Assembly: GCA_016195275.1 (NCBI GenBank)
Contig: JACPZZ010000021.1
Location: 1 to 37,596 of the forward strand
DNA from: Candidatus Aenigmatarchaeota archaeon
GTDB lineage: Archaea; Aenigmatarchaeota; Aenigmatarchaeia; JACPZZ01
Direction of reading: 5' to 3'
Length of the DNA stretch: 37,596 bases
Shown piece by piece: positions 22,199 to 30,057 of the stretch (position 1 is its first letter; each line of letters opens with the position of its first letter). Position numbers and translations under genes: made by a program. The notes under the pieces were generated by a model. It saw nothing but the letters and a program-made list of their open reading frames with translations, was not told where the DNA came from and did no database searches.

Positions 22199-23392
22199 AT
22201 GTTTACTTGTTACAAATTCAGATTATACCCATCAAATGACCAAGAGCGAAAGCTTTTGTGGGTTCTGGAAAAATGCCGGTTCTTATACAACAAACTTCTA
22301 GAAAACATGAATAACAACAAAACAAGCAGAAGAGAATCGCAACACACGATTCTAATCATAAAGAAAGAAAACCCGGAACTCTGCAAAATTTATTCGAAAG
22401 TACTTCAATATGAAAACTGGAGGCTATTTTCTAATTTGCACTCGTTGTATATGCGAAAGAGCAGAGGCAAAAAAGCAGGCAAGCTACGTTTCAAAGGTAA
22501 GCAATGGTTCAAATCATTTACGTATAGCCAATCCGGGTTTACTTTCATAAAAAATAACACAAGATACGATAAATTACGACTTTCTAAAATCGGTGAGGTA
22601 CCATTGATAATGCATAGAGAAGTGGAAGGGGAAATTAAACAGCTGACTGTAAAAAAACAGTCTTCGGGTAAGTGGTTCGTTTTGATAATTTCAGAGGTTA
22701 CAAAACAGACTAATGATGTGCAAAAAATAGACAGGGTAGGTATAGATCTGGGAACGATGAATTATGCTTATGACAGCGACGGGAATCATTTTGAAAATCC
22801 TAAAAATCTTGACGGATCAATTGAAAAATTAAAGCGGGAGCAAAGACAGTTATCAAGAAAAGTGAGAGGTTCTAAAAATTGGAGAAAACATAAAATAAAA
22901 GTAGCGCGGACACATGAAAACATTGTTTCTAGAAGAACAGATTTTCTTCACAAGTTATCTGGGTACTACGTGAATAGATATGGTTTTATCGCAGTTGAAA
23001 ACCTGCGAATGTCGGGTATGGTGAGACATCCACGCCTTTCTAAATCAATTTCAGACGCTTCATGGTCTCGTTTTATAACAATGCTCGAATACAAGGCTGA
23101 AAGAGCTGGTATTCGGGTAGTGAAGGTTGAACCAAGAAACACCTCGCAAAATTGTTCTGGTTGTGGAAGTACCGTGACCAAAAGGCTATGGGTAAGAACC
23201 CACGCCTGTCTGCAATGCGGCCTTACAATCGACCGAGATTACAATTCCGCGATAAACATACTGAATAAAGCACTACTGCCGGAACGGCAGGAAGTTACGC
23301 CTGTGGAGATTGGGCCTCTACTCAACAATGAGCAAGTTCGGTCACGGAAGCAGGAACTTGAAGAAAACAAAAATCTCACACACCGGATCTAA
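22199..23392 (+). CDS. tnpB: TnpB RNA-guided nuclease (IS200/IS605 family), solo
   Basis: A 397-aa TnpB. The N-terminus ([16 protein letters not shown]) and WED/REC region are followed by a RuvC nuclease: D183 in [12 protein letters not shown]267 in [10 protein letters not shown], and D345/D347 in [13 protein letters not shown] zinc ribbon carries C319-x-x-C322 and C337-x-x-C340. All catalytic residues are intact, so guided cleavage activity is plausible. No tnpA lies nearby, so the element cannot move alone. Homologs often end near an EAG(S) motif; here that appears in the +1 frame (GAAGCAGGAACTTGA, about 23347), so a late frameshift may have replaced the last residues. Its 3' end overlaps the Nudix gene. 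A guide (omega) RNA would be expected to overlap and follow this end. Confidence 0.92.
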   Translation: MFTCYKFRLYPSNDQERKLLWVLEKCRFLYNKLLENMNNNKTSRRESQHTILIIKKENPELCKIYSKVLQYENWRLFSNLHSLYMRKSRGKKAGKLRFKGKQWFKSFTYSQSGFTFIKNNTRYDKLRLSKIGEVPLIMHREVEGEIKQLTVKKQSSGKWFVLIISEVTKQTNDVQKIDRVGIDLGTMNYAYDSDGNHFENPKNLDGSIEKLKREQRQLSRKVRGSKNWRKHKIKVARTHENIVSRRTDFLHKLSGYYVNRYGFIAVENLRMSGMVRHPRLSKSISDASWSRFITMLEYKAERAGIRVVKVEPRNTSQNCSGCGSTVTKRLWVRTHACLQCGLTIDRDYNSAINILNKALLPERQEVTPVEIGPLLNNEQVRSRKQELEENKNLTHRI

Positions 23393-23816
23393 AAGAGTTC
23401 ACTATCCGCCGTAGCAGGTTACGTTGATTGCCCCATTTCAGCCTTCTAAACGCGTTTTCAGCGTCTAACCACTCAAACCCAGAGAACATGCCACGCTCAA
23501 CCACAACCTTCCCGGCCAAAGCATGCACAAGGAAAGCCTTCTGCAAAGTTCCTGTGTAACCATGCTTCTTCGCATATTGTTTAGGGTAATTATATATGAT
23601 CTTACCGGGAACCTGTTTCACCAGCCCGAGCCGTTTCAAACCCGTTTCCTCTTTTACCTCGCGCAACGCAGCCTCGCGAAACGTCTCGCCTTTATCCACG
23701 CCGCCCTTCGGAAATTCCCAGCCCTTCCAGCCGTGTTTGCGCTTCAGCAAAAGAAATTTTATCCCGCCCGGGAAATTACGAAAAACAACGCCGACAGCGA
23801 CTTTGCGGGTCTTCAT
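23376..23816 (-). CDS. Nudix hydrolase
   Basis: A 146-aa Nudix protein that would hydrolyse a nucleoside diphosphate linked to another moiety. The Nudix box is complete: [23 protein letters not shown] (G-x5-E-x7-REVKEETG), with metal ligands in REVKEE. The N-terminus [22 protein letters not shown] and the WEFPKGG approach resemble diadenosine tetraphosphate hydrolases, so Ap4A or a similar dinucleotide is the best substrate guess. GATTAAAAGCC lies about 25-30 bp upstream (leaderless). Its last 17 bp overlap the end of tnpB, so its C-terminal residues (NSFRSGV) may have been supplied by the inserted element. Confidence 0.92.
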   Translation of the reverse strand: MKTRKVAVGVVFRNFPGGIKFLLLKRKHGWKGWEFPKGGVDKGETFREAALREVKEETGLKRLGLVKQVPGKIIYNYPKQYAKKHGYTGTLQKAFLVHALAGKVVVERGMFSGFEWLDAENAFRRLKWGNQRNLLRRIVNSFRSGV

Positions 23817-23951
23817 AAAATGAATTCGCTTTTCGGGCTTTTAATCATAACATATTTTAAGAAAACCATTTGCGAAATGTATAATAAAAAAGTCTCTGAA
23901 GGAAATTCCTGATATCAAGAATGATTTATGGGATACCTTAGACTATTTTAA

Positions 23952-23967
23952 ATTAAAAAAGATAGTC
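23952..23967 (-). terminator. T-tract terminator after the rpl1-rpl10-rpl12 operon
   Basis: On the minus strand, 30-50 nt after the rpl12 stop, GACTATCTTTTTTAATTT gives a T6 tract typical of archaeal termination. GACTAT (23941-23946) and ATAGTC (23962-23967) also form a 6-bp stem around it. It marks the end of the ribosomal operon. The remaining 23817-23940 gap shows no gene. Confidence 0.5.
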
Positions 23968-23999
23968 CGTCCGAATAGCGTTTCCATCTAATAGCCTTA

Positions 24000-24305
24000 T
24001 CAACCGAAGAGTGAACTCAAACCGGCCGCAGCTTCAGCAGCCTTTTGTGCAGTGTCTTCTTCCGTCTTCGCTTCTTCCTTCTTCGCCTCGCCAGACGCGG
24101 CTACAGGCGCTGACGCTACGGCAACCGGTGTTGACGCTTTCTTCAGCTCTTCGTCTATGTTTACGCCTTCCAGCGCAGCGACCAAAGCCTTTACCTTGGC
24201 TTCGTTAACCTGTTCGCCAACGGCTTCGACGACTTTCTTCACATTCTCTTCCGTTACTTGCTTGCCTGCTGAATGAAGCAGCAAAGCGCTGTACATGTAT
24301 TCCAT
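24000..24305 (-). CDS. rpl12: Ribosomal protein P1 (archaeal L12)
   Basis: A 101-aa acidic stalk protein that recruits translation GTPases. The N-terminal dimerisation/P0-binding domain is [30 protein letters not shown], followed by an Ala/Pro/Val-rich hinge ([16 protein letters not shown]) and an acidic stretch. The tail GLSSLFG is the GTPase-contacting motif in place of the usual (M/L)GFGLFD-type ending. I start at the ATG at 24305; the tracked TTG adds three residues and would overlap the previous stop. Last gene of the rpl1-rpl10 operon, separated from rpl10 by a small helical gene rather than being adjacent. Confidence 0.95.
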   Translation of the reverse strand: MEYMYSALLLHSAGKQVTEENVKKVVEAVGEQVNEAKVKALVAALEGVNIDEELKKASTPVAVASAPVAASGEAKKEEAKTEEDTAQKAAEAAAGLSSLFG

Positions 24306-24310
24306 CGTTC

Positions 24311-24550
24311 TCAAACCCCTTTCCTTATCTCATCCATTCTTTTGTAAAGGGCGGCTTCAAGCTCCAATTTGTTGCTCGATGCAACCCTTGACAGCATTAT
24401 TATCATTTCTGTTATTGTTTTTTCATCAGCGTTTTTTTCCAGTTCCGCAGCCAGCGTTTTTATCTTCGTTATCAATTCTTTATTGTCTAGCGGTAAACTT
24501 TCTATCATTCGCTGAAGGTTATTTATCTGCATCTTTCTCACGTTAAACAT
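24311..24550 (-). CDS. Small helical protein between rpl10 and rpl12
   Basis: 79 aa, almost entirely helical and charged: [47 protein letters not shown], then [18 protein letters not shown]. Its ATG at 24550 overlaps the rpl10 stop by 8 nt; the ATG at 24532, preceded by GTGAG, would give 73 aa without overlap. It ends 5 nt before the rpl12 ATG, so it is translated within the stalk operon. I do not recognise it. Because uL10 here is short, this protein might supply a missing stalk-binding helix, or it may be an unrelated coiled-coil protein; both are speculation. Confidence 0.75.
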   Translation of the reverse strand: MFNVRKMQINNLQRMIESLPLDNKELITKIKTLAAELEKNADEKTITEMIIMLSRVASSNKLELEAALYKRMDEIRKGV

Positions 24551-25379
24551 TTAACCTGCGTTTCATGTTTTCCGCTATGTTTTTGTACTTGGCCATTATA
24601 TCCCCCATAACCTCTTTTTCATAAATACCTTTCTCGGTCGCGATATGTTTGGCGTTGCGGAATGCGTTTGCTATCATTACTTTGACGGATTCCTTGTTCG
24701 GGTAACCGACGTTCACGGACAGGTTCAGCGCCTTGTGATAACTCATCAGCATGCCCGCCAAATATTCTTCCGCCGGGACGCCCAAAACATCCTTGCCGAA
24801 CACGGTGCCGTTATCCAGCATGGCAACTACATCAAGGCCGATCTTCATAGGCTTGATGCCGAATTTCATTATGAACTCTGTCAATTCCTTTGTCAATTGC
24901 GTTCCCGCTTTCGCGACAACCGTATCTTCTTTTACCGTGATCTTCCCGTTCTCGACCGTTGTCTTGATTTTGGCCTTCTGGAACTCGCTTATCACAGGGC
25001 CTGCGGCAAATTGTGTCGGCCCCGCAGGAATAACGATGTCAATAGGCGTCACGTCGCCCGGCTTCGCGGCGGCGGGCTGCTTGTTTTTTTCCAAAAAATT
25101 GTAAAGCTTGAAAGGGTTTTGGTTTGTAAAGATAAGCGCAACTTCCCCTGTGAGCAATTTTTCAAGTTCCGGCAGGCCTTTCTTGTCGGAGCTTTGGAAT
25201 GCGCGCTTCATCAAAGAAGATTTCGCCATCCTTATTTTCGCCTCGCCTGCAAGCGCATTGCGTATGTCCAGAAGCTGTTTTGCAGGCATCTTATGCATGT
25301 TCAAAACGCCTACAACGCTGTACGAACCTGCCAGTTTTTTCAAATCGTCCACAGCCTGCAATTTTTGTTCGTTAACCAT
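24543..25379 (-). CDS. rpl10: Ribosomal protein uL10 (P0), short form
   Basis: The base of the ribosomal stalk, binding 23S rRNA and the P1/L12 dimers. 278 aa: the rRNA-binding domain is VNEQKLQAVDDLKKLAGSYSVVGVLNMHKMPAKQLLDIR and AKSSLMKRAF, with the archaeal insertion domain around PIDIVIPAGPTQFAAGP and VENGKITVKEDTVVAKAGTQLT. Archaeal P0 usually exceeds 300 residues and ends in several P1-binding helices plus an acidic tail. Here the protein stops after [32 protein letters not shown] with no acidic GFGLFD-like tail, implying fewer L12 dimers. Its ATG directly follows the rpl1 stop. Confidence 0.96.
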   Translation of the reverse strand: MVNEQKLQAVDDLKKLAGSYSVVGVLNMHKMPAKQLLDIRNALAGEAKIRMAKSSLMKRAFQSSDKKGLPELEKLLTGEVALIFTNQNPFKLYNFLEKNKQPAAAKPGDVTPIDIVIPAGPTQFAAGPVISEFQKAKIKTTVENGKITVKEDTVVAKAGTQLTKELTEFIMKFGIKPMKIGLDVVAMLDNGTVFGKDVLGVPAEEYLAGMLMSYHKALNLSVNVGYPNKESVKVMIANAFRNAKHIATEKGIYEKEVMGDIMAKYKNIAENMKRRLNV

Positions 25380-26024
25380 CTACTGCACCCTGACCTTTTC
25401 CGGCTTGCCCATCGTCAGCTTTACGGTTATGTTTTTGAAGTTGTCCTTGCCCTTAGGCAGTTTACGCTCCAAAAATTCCATTACAGACTCTATGTTTTCG
25501 ATGACCTTGCCGTCGTCCATTTTTTCGTTGCCTATGATTACGTTAACGACAGGCGAGTCCTTTAATTTTATTCGCACGTATTTTTTGGTTCTTTCAACCA
25601 AGGTTTTCACATCAGCGTTTGGCGGTATGGGTTTTGGCATTTTTCCGCGCGGAGCCAGCACAGGGCCCATGTGCTTGCCTACCAAAGGCATCAACGATAT
25701 TTCAGAAAGGAAGAAATCTGTGCCGGCGGCCAATTTTTTAAGCGATTTTTTGTCCTGGCCTATTGCAGGCAGCTGGTCTTTGGTTATAACAGAGTCCGCG
25801 ACACCCGTCGCCTTTTGCGTTATGGTGTCCGAGATGACAGCAACTTTTACGTTCTTGCCAAGCCCGTTAGGCAGCATGAAATCCTCGGAAAGCCTGCTCT
25901 CCGCCTTCTTCATGTCCATTTCCTTCAAAGAAACGGAAAGGTCCCAGGATTGGGTAAAATTCTTTCCTTTTGCCGATTCTCTCGCCTTTTTCATGGCGTC
26001 CATTAATGTGTTTTTATCTATCAT
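25380..26024 (-). CDS. rpl1: Ribosomal protein uL1
   Basis: Forms the L1 stalk at the ribosomal E site. 214 aa, normal length: opening DKNTLMDAMKKARESAKGKNFTQSWDLSVSLKEMDMKK, then LPNGLGKNVKVAVISD, and the highly conserved VGKHMGPVLAPRGKMPKPIPPN (L1 signature), ending KNITVKLTMGKPEKVRV. GGGAGGG lies about 6 nt before the ATG, a strong ribosome-binding site. TATTTAAGCG at about 26117-26126 gives it its own promoter, consistent with the operon having been separated from rpl11. In some archaea L1 represses its own mRNA; no clear L1-binding mimic is apparent in the leader. Confidence 0.97.
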   Translation of the reverse strand: MIDKNTLMDAMKKARESAKGKNFTQSWDLSVSLKEMDMKKAESRLSEDFMLPNGLGKNVKVAVISDTITQKATGVADSVITKDQLPAIGQDKKSLKKLAAGTDFFLSEISLMPLVGKHMGPVLAPRGKMPKPIPPNADVKTLVERTKKYVRIKLKDSPVVNVIIGNEKMDDGKVIENIESVMEFLERKLPKGKDNFKNITVKLTMGKPEKVRVQ

Positions 26025-26125
26025 TACAACCCTCCCGCCAAAGCGGTAGTCAAACAGTTATTGGGTTTTATCGTCTTTGCAGTATTTTACTAAACAGTTT
26101 ATTGCCGGGTTACGCTTAAATACCC

Positions 26126-26551
26126 CTATTCTTGTTTTTGTTCCGTATCCTGCTTAATCTCTACAAAATCAGCATCGCCCTGCTTGGATTTGATGTCAAC
26201 AATCTCCGCCGTTAACGCTTTGGAAACCCGGTTCATCCTGTTCTCGAGTTCGAGTATTTTTTTCGTGAGCATGGTGTGCTGCTCGTCGTCCTCGATTTTT
26301 CCGTTTGCCAGCCCCACCTTGCTGATGCCTTCCTTTATCCAATGCAAAGCGTCGAGAATTTTCAAGTTGACCTCTTTCAGTTCTTTAAAAGCGACTTCCT
26401 GCGTTAACTTTACCAGCCCTGTCGATACTATCGCCACAGCGATCAGCAGGCCGGTTGACACGCTGAACAAGGGGTTGGAGTATAGTGAATACGCTAAAGA
26501 AAATCCGCCGAGCGCAAACCACGCCCAAAATAATTTGTCCCACATTGACAT
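26126..26551 (-). CDS. Membrane protein with cytoplasmic coiled coil
   Basis: 141 aa. Two N-terminal hydrophobic helices (LFWAWFALGGFSLAYSLY and FSVSTGLLIAVAIVSTGLV) are followed by amphipathic and coiled-coil segments (FKELKEVNLKILDALHWIKEGISKVG, LTKKILELENRMNRVSKALTAEIVDIKSKQ) and an acidic Gln/Glu tail. No known family. It begins the stretch that separates rpl1 from rpl11. GC content still resembles core genes, so it may belong to the host rather than to the accessory island. Transcribed away from rpl1's promoter region, whose upstream element lies at its 3' end. Confidence 0.75.
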   Translation of the reverse strand: MSMWDKLFWAWFALGGFSLAYSLYSNPLFSVSTGLLIAVAIVSTGLVKLTQEVAFKELKEVNLKILDALHWIKEGISKVGLANGKIEDDEQHTMLTKKILELENRMNRVSKALTAEIVDIKSKQGDADFVEIKQDTEQKQE

Positions 26552-26683
26552 TACAGCACAACTAAACCGTCGATTCGAAAAGATTTAACCCTATCTCTGG
26601 CATCGGCGTTGTGTAAAAAATCCTTTATAACCATATTTTGGATATGTCTTACCCCTGAACTGGCTTTTGGATAAAAAGTTGGC

Positions 26684-26965
26684 TTAGAACTTACCCGTCA
26701 TTCCAAGGTCTTCTAACTGCTTTTTGAGGTCTTCTTTGGATTTTGGCTTAGACGGCAATATGCCGTCCAACGCTTTTTGTAGCTCTTTCATGGAGTTATT
26801 GCAGTGAGGGCAGTCCTCAATGACTTCATATTTCTCTGGGTGAAACGTTAAATCTCTCCGTCTTGATGTAGAATTTCTCACAATCCTACTACTGACAACA
26901 CCTTCTCTGAATAAAACGTTTATTTGATTACCACAGAATGGACAGGGTGTCGTAGTTTTATGCAT
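26684..26965 (-). CDS. Small Zn-finger protein
   Basis: 93 aa with one four-Cys site: TPCPFCGNQ near the N-terminus and EDCPHCNNS about 45 residues later, separated by a basic stretch (VRNSTSRRRDLTFHPEKYEV). The rest is a helical Lys-rich tail (SKEDLKKQLEDLGMTGKF). This arrangement resembles small archaeal zinc-ribbon proteins found in accessory regions, of unknown function. It is divergent from the HNH nuclease gene with about 95 bp between starts. Local base composition is AT-rich. The 26552-26683 gap on its 3' side shows no gene. Confidence 0.75.
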   Translation of the reverse strand: MHKTTTPCPFCGNQINVLFREGVVSSRIVRNSTSRRRDLTFHPEKYEVIEDCPHCNNSMKELQKALDGILPSKPKSKEDLKKQLEDLGMTGKF

Positions 26966-27060
26966 ATTTTATCTCAGTCTTGTCTTTATTAAATCCTTAA
27001 CGTTCGTTCTTAGGTAACTAAAATCTCATCTTTTAAATCTCAGACTGATATACGTATAAT

Positions 27061-27663
27061 ATGGACATAAAAATCGGTGATTATGTAGTTGCAACAAGGA
27101 ATATTAGCAATATTCAAGTACGTGCTGTTGGGCTTGTAAAAAATGTTTCAGCAGGAGAGATTACTGTCTTGTTTATTGGAGCAAACAAAACTGTGAAAAC
27201 TGACGACAATCATATTGCTTATTTAGATATTAAAAAAACTGGTAAACCATACGATAAGAAAGTATGCAACATGTGTCATTTATTGAAAGACATGAAAGAG
27301 TTCGATATCAATCAGACTGACGCAAAAGGAAGAAAGACTACTAGGCCAAGCTGTAAAGTATGCAGAGTAGCGATAGATGGGAAGCCTCTAAAACCCGAAG
27401 AAAATCGAAGGTTAAACAGCATGACGCCCAAAGATATTTTCACGTGTCCGATATGTAAGAAAACATCCATCGTAGGTGTTACCGCTAATTTGGTGAAAGA
27501 TCATGACCATGCTACAGGGAGAGGAAGAGAATGGATTTGTGACAGTTGCAATACCGGATTGGGCAGATTCAAAGATGACATCGGATTACTTCAAAGAGTG
27601 ATTGAATATTTGAAAAAGTATTTGAAAAATACTCGTATTTTTAAGGATTCTAAATTAGTTTAG
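27061..27663 (+). CDS. HNH/endonuclease VII-type nuclease, probable restriction enzyme
   Basis: 200 aa. Residues 1-60 resemble an SH3/KOW-like barrel (IGDYVVATRNISNIQVRAVGLVKNV). Residues 69-101 form a zinc ribbon (CNMC...CKVC). Residues 129-172 form an endonuclease VII-type HNH site: CPICKK, then VKDHDHATGRGREWICDSCNTGLGRFKDD, where DHDH (147-150) supplies the catalytic His and CPIC/CDSC bind Zn. It converges on a DNA methyltransferase gene with a 14-nt overlap. This pairing makes a type II restriction enzyme the best reading; a homing-type HNH is the alternative. TTTTAAATC lies about 28 bp upstream (leaderless). AT-rich, likely transferred. Confidence 0.85.
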   Translation: MDIKIGDYVVATRNISNIQVRAVGLVKNVSAGEITVLFIGANKTVKTDDNHIAYLDIKKTGKPYDKKVCNMCHLLKDMKEFDINQTDAKGRKTTRPSCKVCRVAIDGKPLKPEENRRLNSMTPKDIFTCPICKKTSIVGVTANLVKDHDHATGRGREWICDSCNTGLGRFKDDIGLLQRVIEYLKKYLKNTRIFKDSKLV

Positions 27664-28435
27664 TTTGTTTGTACACACTTTTCAAACGTTTTTTTGCTAT
27701 GTTGACATATTCTTCCGATATATCGCAACCCAAGAAATTCCTACCGTTTAGCTTAGCCATCTTGAGTGTAGTCCCAGAACCGCACATGGGATCGAACACC
27801 AAATCATTCGGTTTGCTCCAAGATATTATGTGATCTTCCGCAAGTTTCTCGGGAAACACTGCTGGATGTTTAAATGCTATCTTATCACTAGTTGTTCCAC
27901 CAAGACCGACAGCATATTCCCAAATATTATCTCTTACTTTCTCTGATTTTAATTCGCCTAAAACTTTTTTTATTTTACCATCCGCTTTTCTATTTGTTAC
28001 TAACATTTCAAACCCTGTTCTTACTGTTGGAACTTTTATAGGGTTAAAGGTTTTGGGTTTTCCTTTGGAAAAGACAAACATAAATTCAAAAGCGTTAGTA
28101 TATGCATTGCTTCTCATGAACGGTGTGTTTCTTTTCTTGAATATCATGACATCATGAACATTGAACCCAACTGACTGAAAGAATAATGCTTGTTTGAATG
28201 GCGTTAATATTATATTGCTGTTCTCTATTTTTTTCCCAACAACCCAGACGACTACACCGCCTTTTTTAGTTACCCTGAAAAGCTGATGGGCGATGTTATC
28301 GAAATCGAACTTGTATCCGTTATAATTCCGTAGATTGTCGTATGGCGGGGAGGTGACGGTCAAGTCTATTGATTCTTCATCCATTTCCTTCATAAATTCA
28401 ACGCAATTCATCGTGTAGACTTCATTTATTTTCAT
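27650..28435 (-). CDS. DNA methyltransferase (beta class, N4-C or N6-A)
   Basis: 261 aa, S-adenosylmethionine-dependent. Motif IV, TSPPY (residues 28-32), precedes motif I, FDPMCGSGTTLKMAKLNGRNFLGCDIS (about 216-242), the beta-class order. TSPPY favours N4-cytosine but N6-adenine cannot be excluded. Target recognition is probably the central part (KRNTPFMRSNAYTNAFEFMF to VGLGGTTSDKIAFKHPAVFPEKLAEDHI). Complete and of usual length for a small orphan or type II enzyme. It converges with the HNH nuclease gene and overlaps it by 14 nt, so it probably protects host DNA from that nuclease. AT-rich relative to flanking ribosomal genes. Confidence 0.92.
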   Translation of the reverse strand: MKINEVYTMNCVEFMKEMDEESIDLTVTSPPYDNLRNYNGYKFDFDNIAHQLFRVTKKGGVVVWVVGKKIENSNIILTPFKQALFFQSVGFNVHDVMIFKKRNTPFMRSNAYTNAFEFMFVFSKGKPKTFNPIKVPTVRTGFEMLVTNRKADGKIKKVLGELKSEKVRDNIWEYAVGLGGTTSDKIAFKHPAVFPEKLAEDHIISWSKPNDLVFDPMCGSGTTLKMAKLNGRNFLGCDISEEYVNIAKKRLKSVYKQTKLI

Positions 28436-28476
28436 TGGAAATGCCTCGTTTAATCATTCATTTAATTAAATATTAG

Positions 28477-29136
28477 TTAACTGAGTTTTACATTTATACC
28501 TAATTCAAACATCTCCGGAATGGCCACCGTCAAATTATGGCACAATAATTTTAGCAAAACTTCATTGATTTGTGCCCTTTCTGTCTTGCTTCTTATCATA
28601 TCACCGACTTCATCTTTACCATGCTAAAGACCGTCTAGGCGTTGCTCCTCTGGTGATAATGCTGCTTGAACCCGTCTGCCTATAAATAAAGTATCCGTAC
28701 ATTTTGTGCCAAGCACCATATCCGATAACGGCATCTTGGGTCTGCCGAAACCGTAAGCCGGTTGCGGTATCGTTTTGCATAATTCATAAAGCAGTTTCGT
28801 AAAAAGTTCTTTCTGGCTTGTTTGTGCTTTGTCGTAGGCTTGCCAGTCCTGCGAGTAACTTATTCTCTTGATTTTTATGAGCGTTACGTTGCCGTATTTG
28901 TCTATCTGTTTTGTTAGCGTTATTTCAACAGCGAAAATATGCTTGCACTTCAACCCGCGTTTCTCGAAATCAACCCATGTGCAAGCCGGGGTATCACGCC
29001 TGAACGTAACCGTATAATTGCCGTGTCCGTATTGAGACGGAACAATCCAACGGTCTCCCTTATTCACTATCTGGCAACTCTTGGCGATCTCCACGCCACG
29101 CTGCCACCTTGTTTTCAAATTTTCCTTGTCTGACAT
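28477..29136 (-). pseudogene. Internally deleted SWIM-domain transposase
   Basis: N-terminal part (28624-29136): a transposase opening with a SWIM-type zinc finger, as in archaeal/bacterial transposases that read WIVPSQ.G.G.Y.V, here WIVPSQYGHGNYTV, then TWVDFEKRGLKCKH and RISYSQDWQAYDKAQTSQK and GRPKMPLSDMV. The usual CTC of the SWIM motif is CTW, so one Zn ligand is lost. After the stop, another frame continues MIRSKTERAQINEVLLKLLCHNLTVAIPEMFELGI, the expected C-terminus of this family. The whole DDE core is missing. So this is a deletion derivative, not a full transposase. GGGGTGG precedes the ATG. Terminal repeats were not found. Confidence 0.75.
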
Positions 29137-29252
29137 ATCTACCACCCCTTACTTTTTGGTATATTACCAATAGATAGAGATAAATACCTTACGGTTATAC
29201 CGTTCCGATATAATATTTAAGTTTATATACCAAGGAGTATAAATATTGTGAT

Positions 29253-29402
29253 ATGGCAGAGCTTCAACTCAAAGGCTATAAGTGCGAAAGGTGCGAACAT
29301 GTTTGGTTGCCACGCGAAGGGAGCGAACCGCGGGTTTGCCCCAAGTGCAAAAGTCCGTATTGGGATGTGCCCAAGAAAAAGAAACACAAAAATGAACAAT
29401 GA
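29253..29402 (+). CDS. 49-aa zinc-ribbon protein
   Basis: Not in the ORF track in this frame. It encodes 49 aa: KGYKCERCEHVWLPRE, then PRVCPKCKSPYWDVPKKKK. Two Cys pairs 17-18 residues apart form a compact zinc ribbon, with conserved aromatic W and YWD residues and a basic tail. This is a recognisable small archaeal family, usually annotated as a zinc-ribbon protein, probably nucleic-acid binding. GTTTATATACC about 25-30 bp upstream of the ATG is a good TATA box (leaderless). Its stop overlaps the next start as ATGA, so it is the first gene of a three-gene coupled operon. The overlapping tracked ORF 29248-29505 is a shadow. Confidence 0.85.
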   Translation: MAELQLKGYKCERCEHVWLPREGSEPRVCPKCKSPYWDVPKKKKHKNEQ

Positions 29403-29740
29403 AAACAGATTTATCTCTCATGACTACTATTTTATATTGGGTGAGGTTCGTGCAAGTTGTAGAATTTTTTACAAGCTGTTGGGGCGAATATTGCGATTCG
29501 GCTAAAGCAGAAGTTCTAAAAGCCATAAAAGAAAAAGAAGATGGTAAGGATATACAATTCGTAGAATTGGATATCGACAAAAAAGAGAATTTTTTAAGTT
29601 TGGTAAAATATTTGCATAAGGTCGAAAATCCAGAGCCTACAGATGACCCTATCATACCAGTAACGGTAGTTAATGGTAAAAATCTAGTCATTGGCTATTC
29701 CGAAAACATGAAAGAGGTAATAAAACAATTTCTTGAGTGA
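29399..29740 (+). CDS. Thioredoxin/glutaredoxin-like protein
   Basis: 113 aa with a thioredoxin-like pattern: strand VVEFFTSCWGEYCDSAKAEVLKAI with an atypical C-x5-C spacing (CWGEYC; shorter CxxC is usual), then FVELDIDKKENFLSLVKYL, a cis-Pro-like PIIPVTVVNGKNLVIGY and the final helix ENMKEVIKQFLE. This is the order of a thioredoxin-fold protein. The ATG overlaps the previous stop (ATGA) and is therefore translationally coupled to the zinc-ribbon gene. Likely a thiol reductase or a metal-handling partner for the flanking Zn proteins; the unusual Cys spacing makes redox activity uncertain. Confidence 0.72.
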   Translation: MKTDLSLMTTILYWVRFVQVVEFFTSCWGEYCDSAKAEVLKAIKEKEDGKDIQFVELDIDKKENFLSLVKYLHKVENPEPTDDPIIPVTVVNGKNLVIGYSENMKEVIKQFLE

Positions 29741-29745
29741 TATCA

Positions 29746-29976
29746 ATGACAGATGGCTATTTCTTAGCTTTTTTGCTATACTGTAAATCATGCAAATCGC
29801 ACTTTGAACAAATCATACCAGTAGAAGTGACGGAACGAACCACAACCCCAGCGGACGATAACATCAGGATAATTTTTAATAAAGGGATGGAAAAACCAGA
29901 TTTCAAGTGCGATGGTTGTACTACACCATATCAACTCATTTTTCTCGGTATTAGGTTAATAAAAAAACAGCATTGA
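29746..29976 (+). CDS. Small Zn-binding protein of the thioredoxin operon
   Basis: 76 aa. Two Cys pairs, YCKSCKS near the N-terminus and KCDGCTT about 40 residues later, form a probable Zn site. Otherwise it is mixed beta (EQIIPVEVTERTTTP, IRIIFNKGM) with a basic end. I choose the ATG at 29746 instead of the tracked GTG at 29737 because GTGAT lies 4 nt upstream, matching other internal starts in this window. It starts 5 nt after the thioredoxin-like gene's stop: third gene of the operon. No family recognised. It lies just before the converging rpl11 gene (about 90 bp). Confidence 0.7.
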   Translation: MTDGYFLAFLLYCKSCKSHFEQIIPVEVTERTTTPADDNIRIIFNKGMEKPDFKCDGCTTPYQLIFLGIRLIKKQH

Positions 29977-30057
29977 AACCTTCTGTTGAAAAAGTGCCGT
30001 CCGCGTTGAAAAAGTCTTAATTTCTGCCAACTTGTTCAACAAAGTTTCTGCGCCCGG

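Noticed and set aside
24645-26049. Plus-strand ORFs of 306 and 313 codons opposite rpl10 and rpl1
   Set aside because: Both are antisense to secure ribosomal protein genes, with no independent motif or start signal.
29248-29505. 85-codon plus-strand ORF
   Set aside because: Overlaps the zinc-ribbon gene at 29253-29402 in another frame; the zinc-ribbon frame has clear CxxC pairs and the ATGA coupling.
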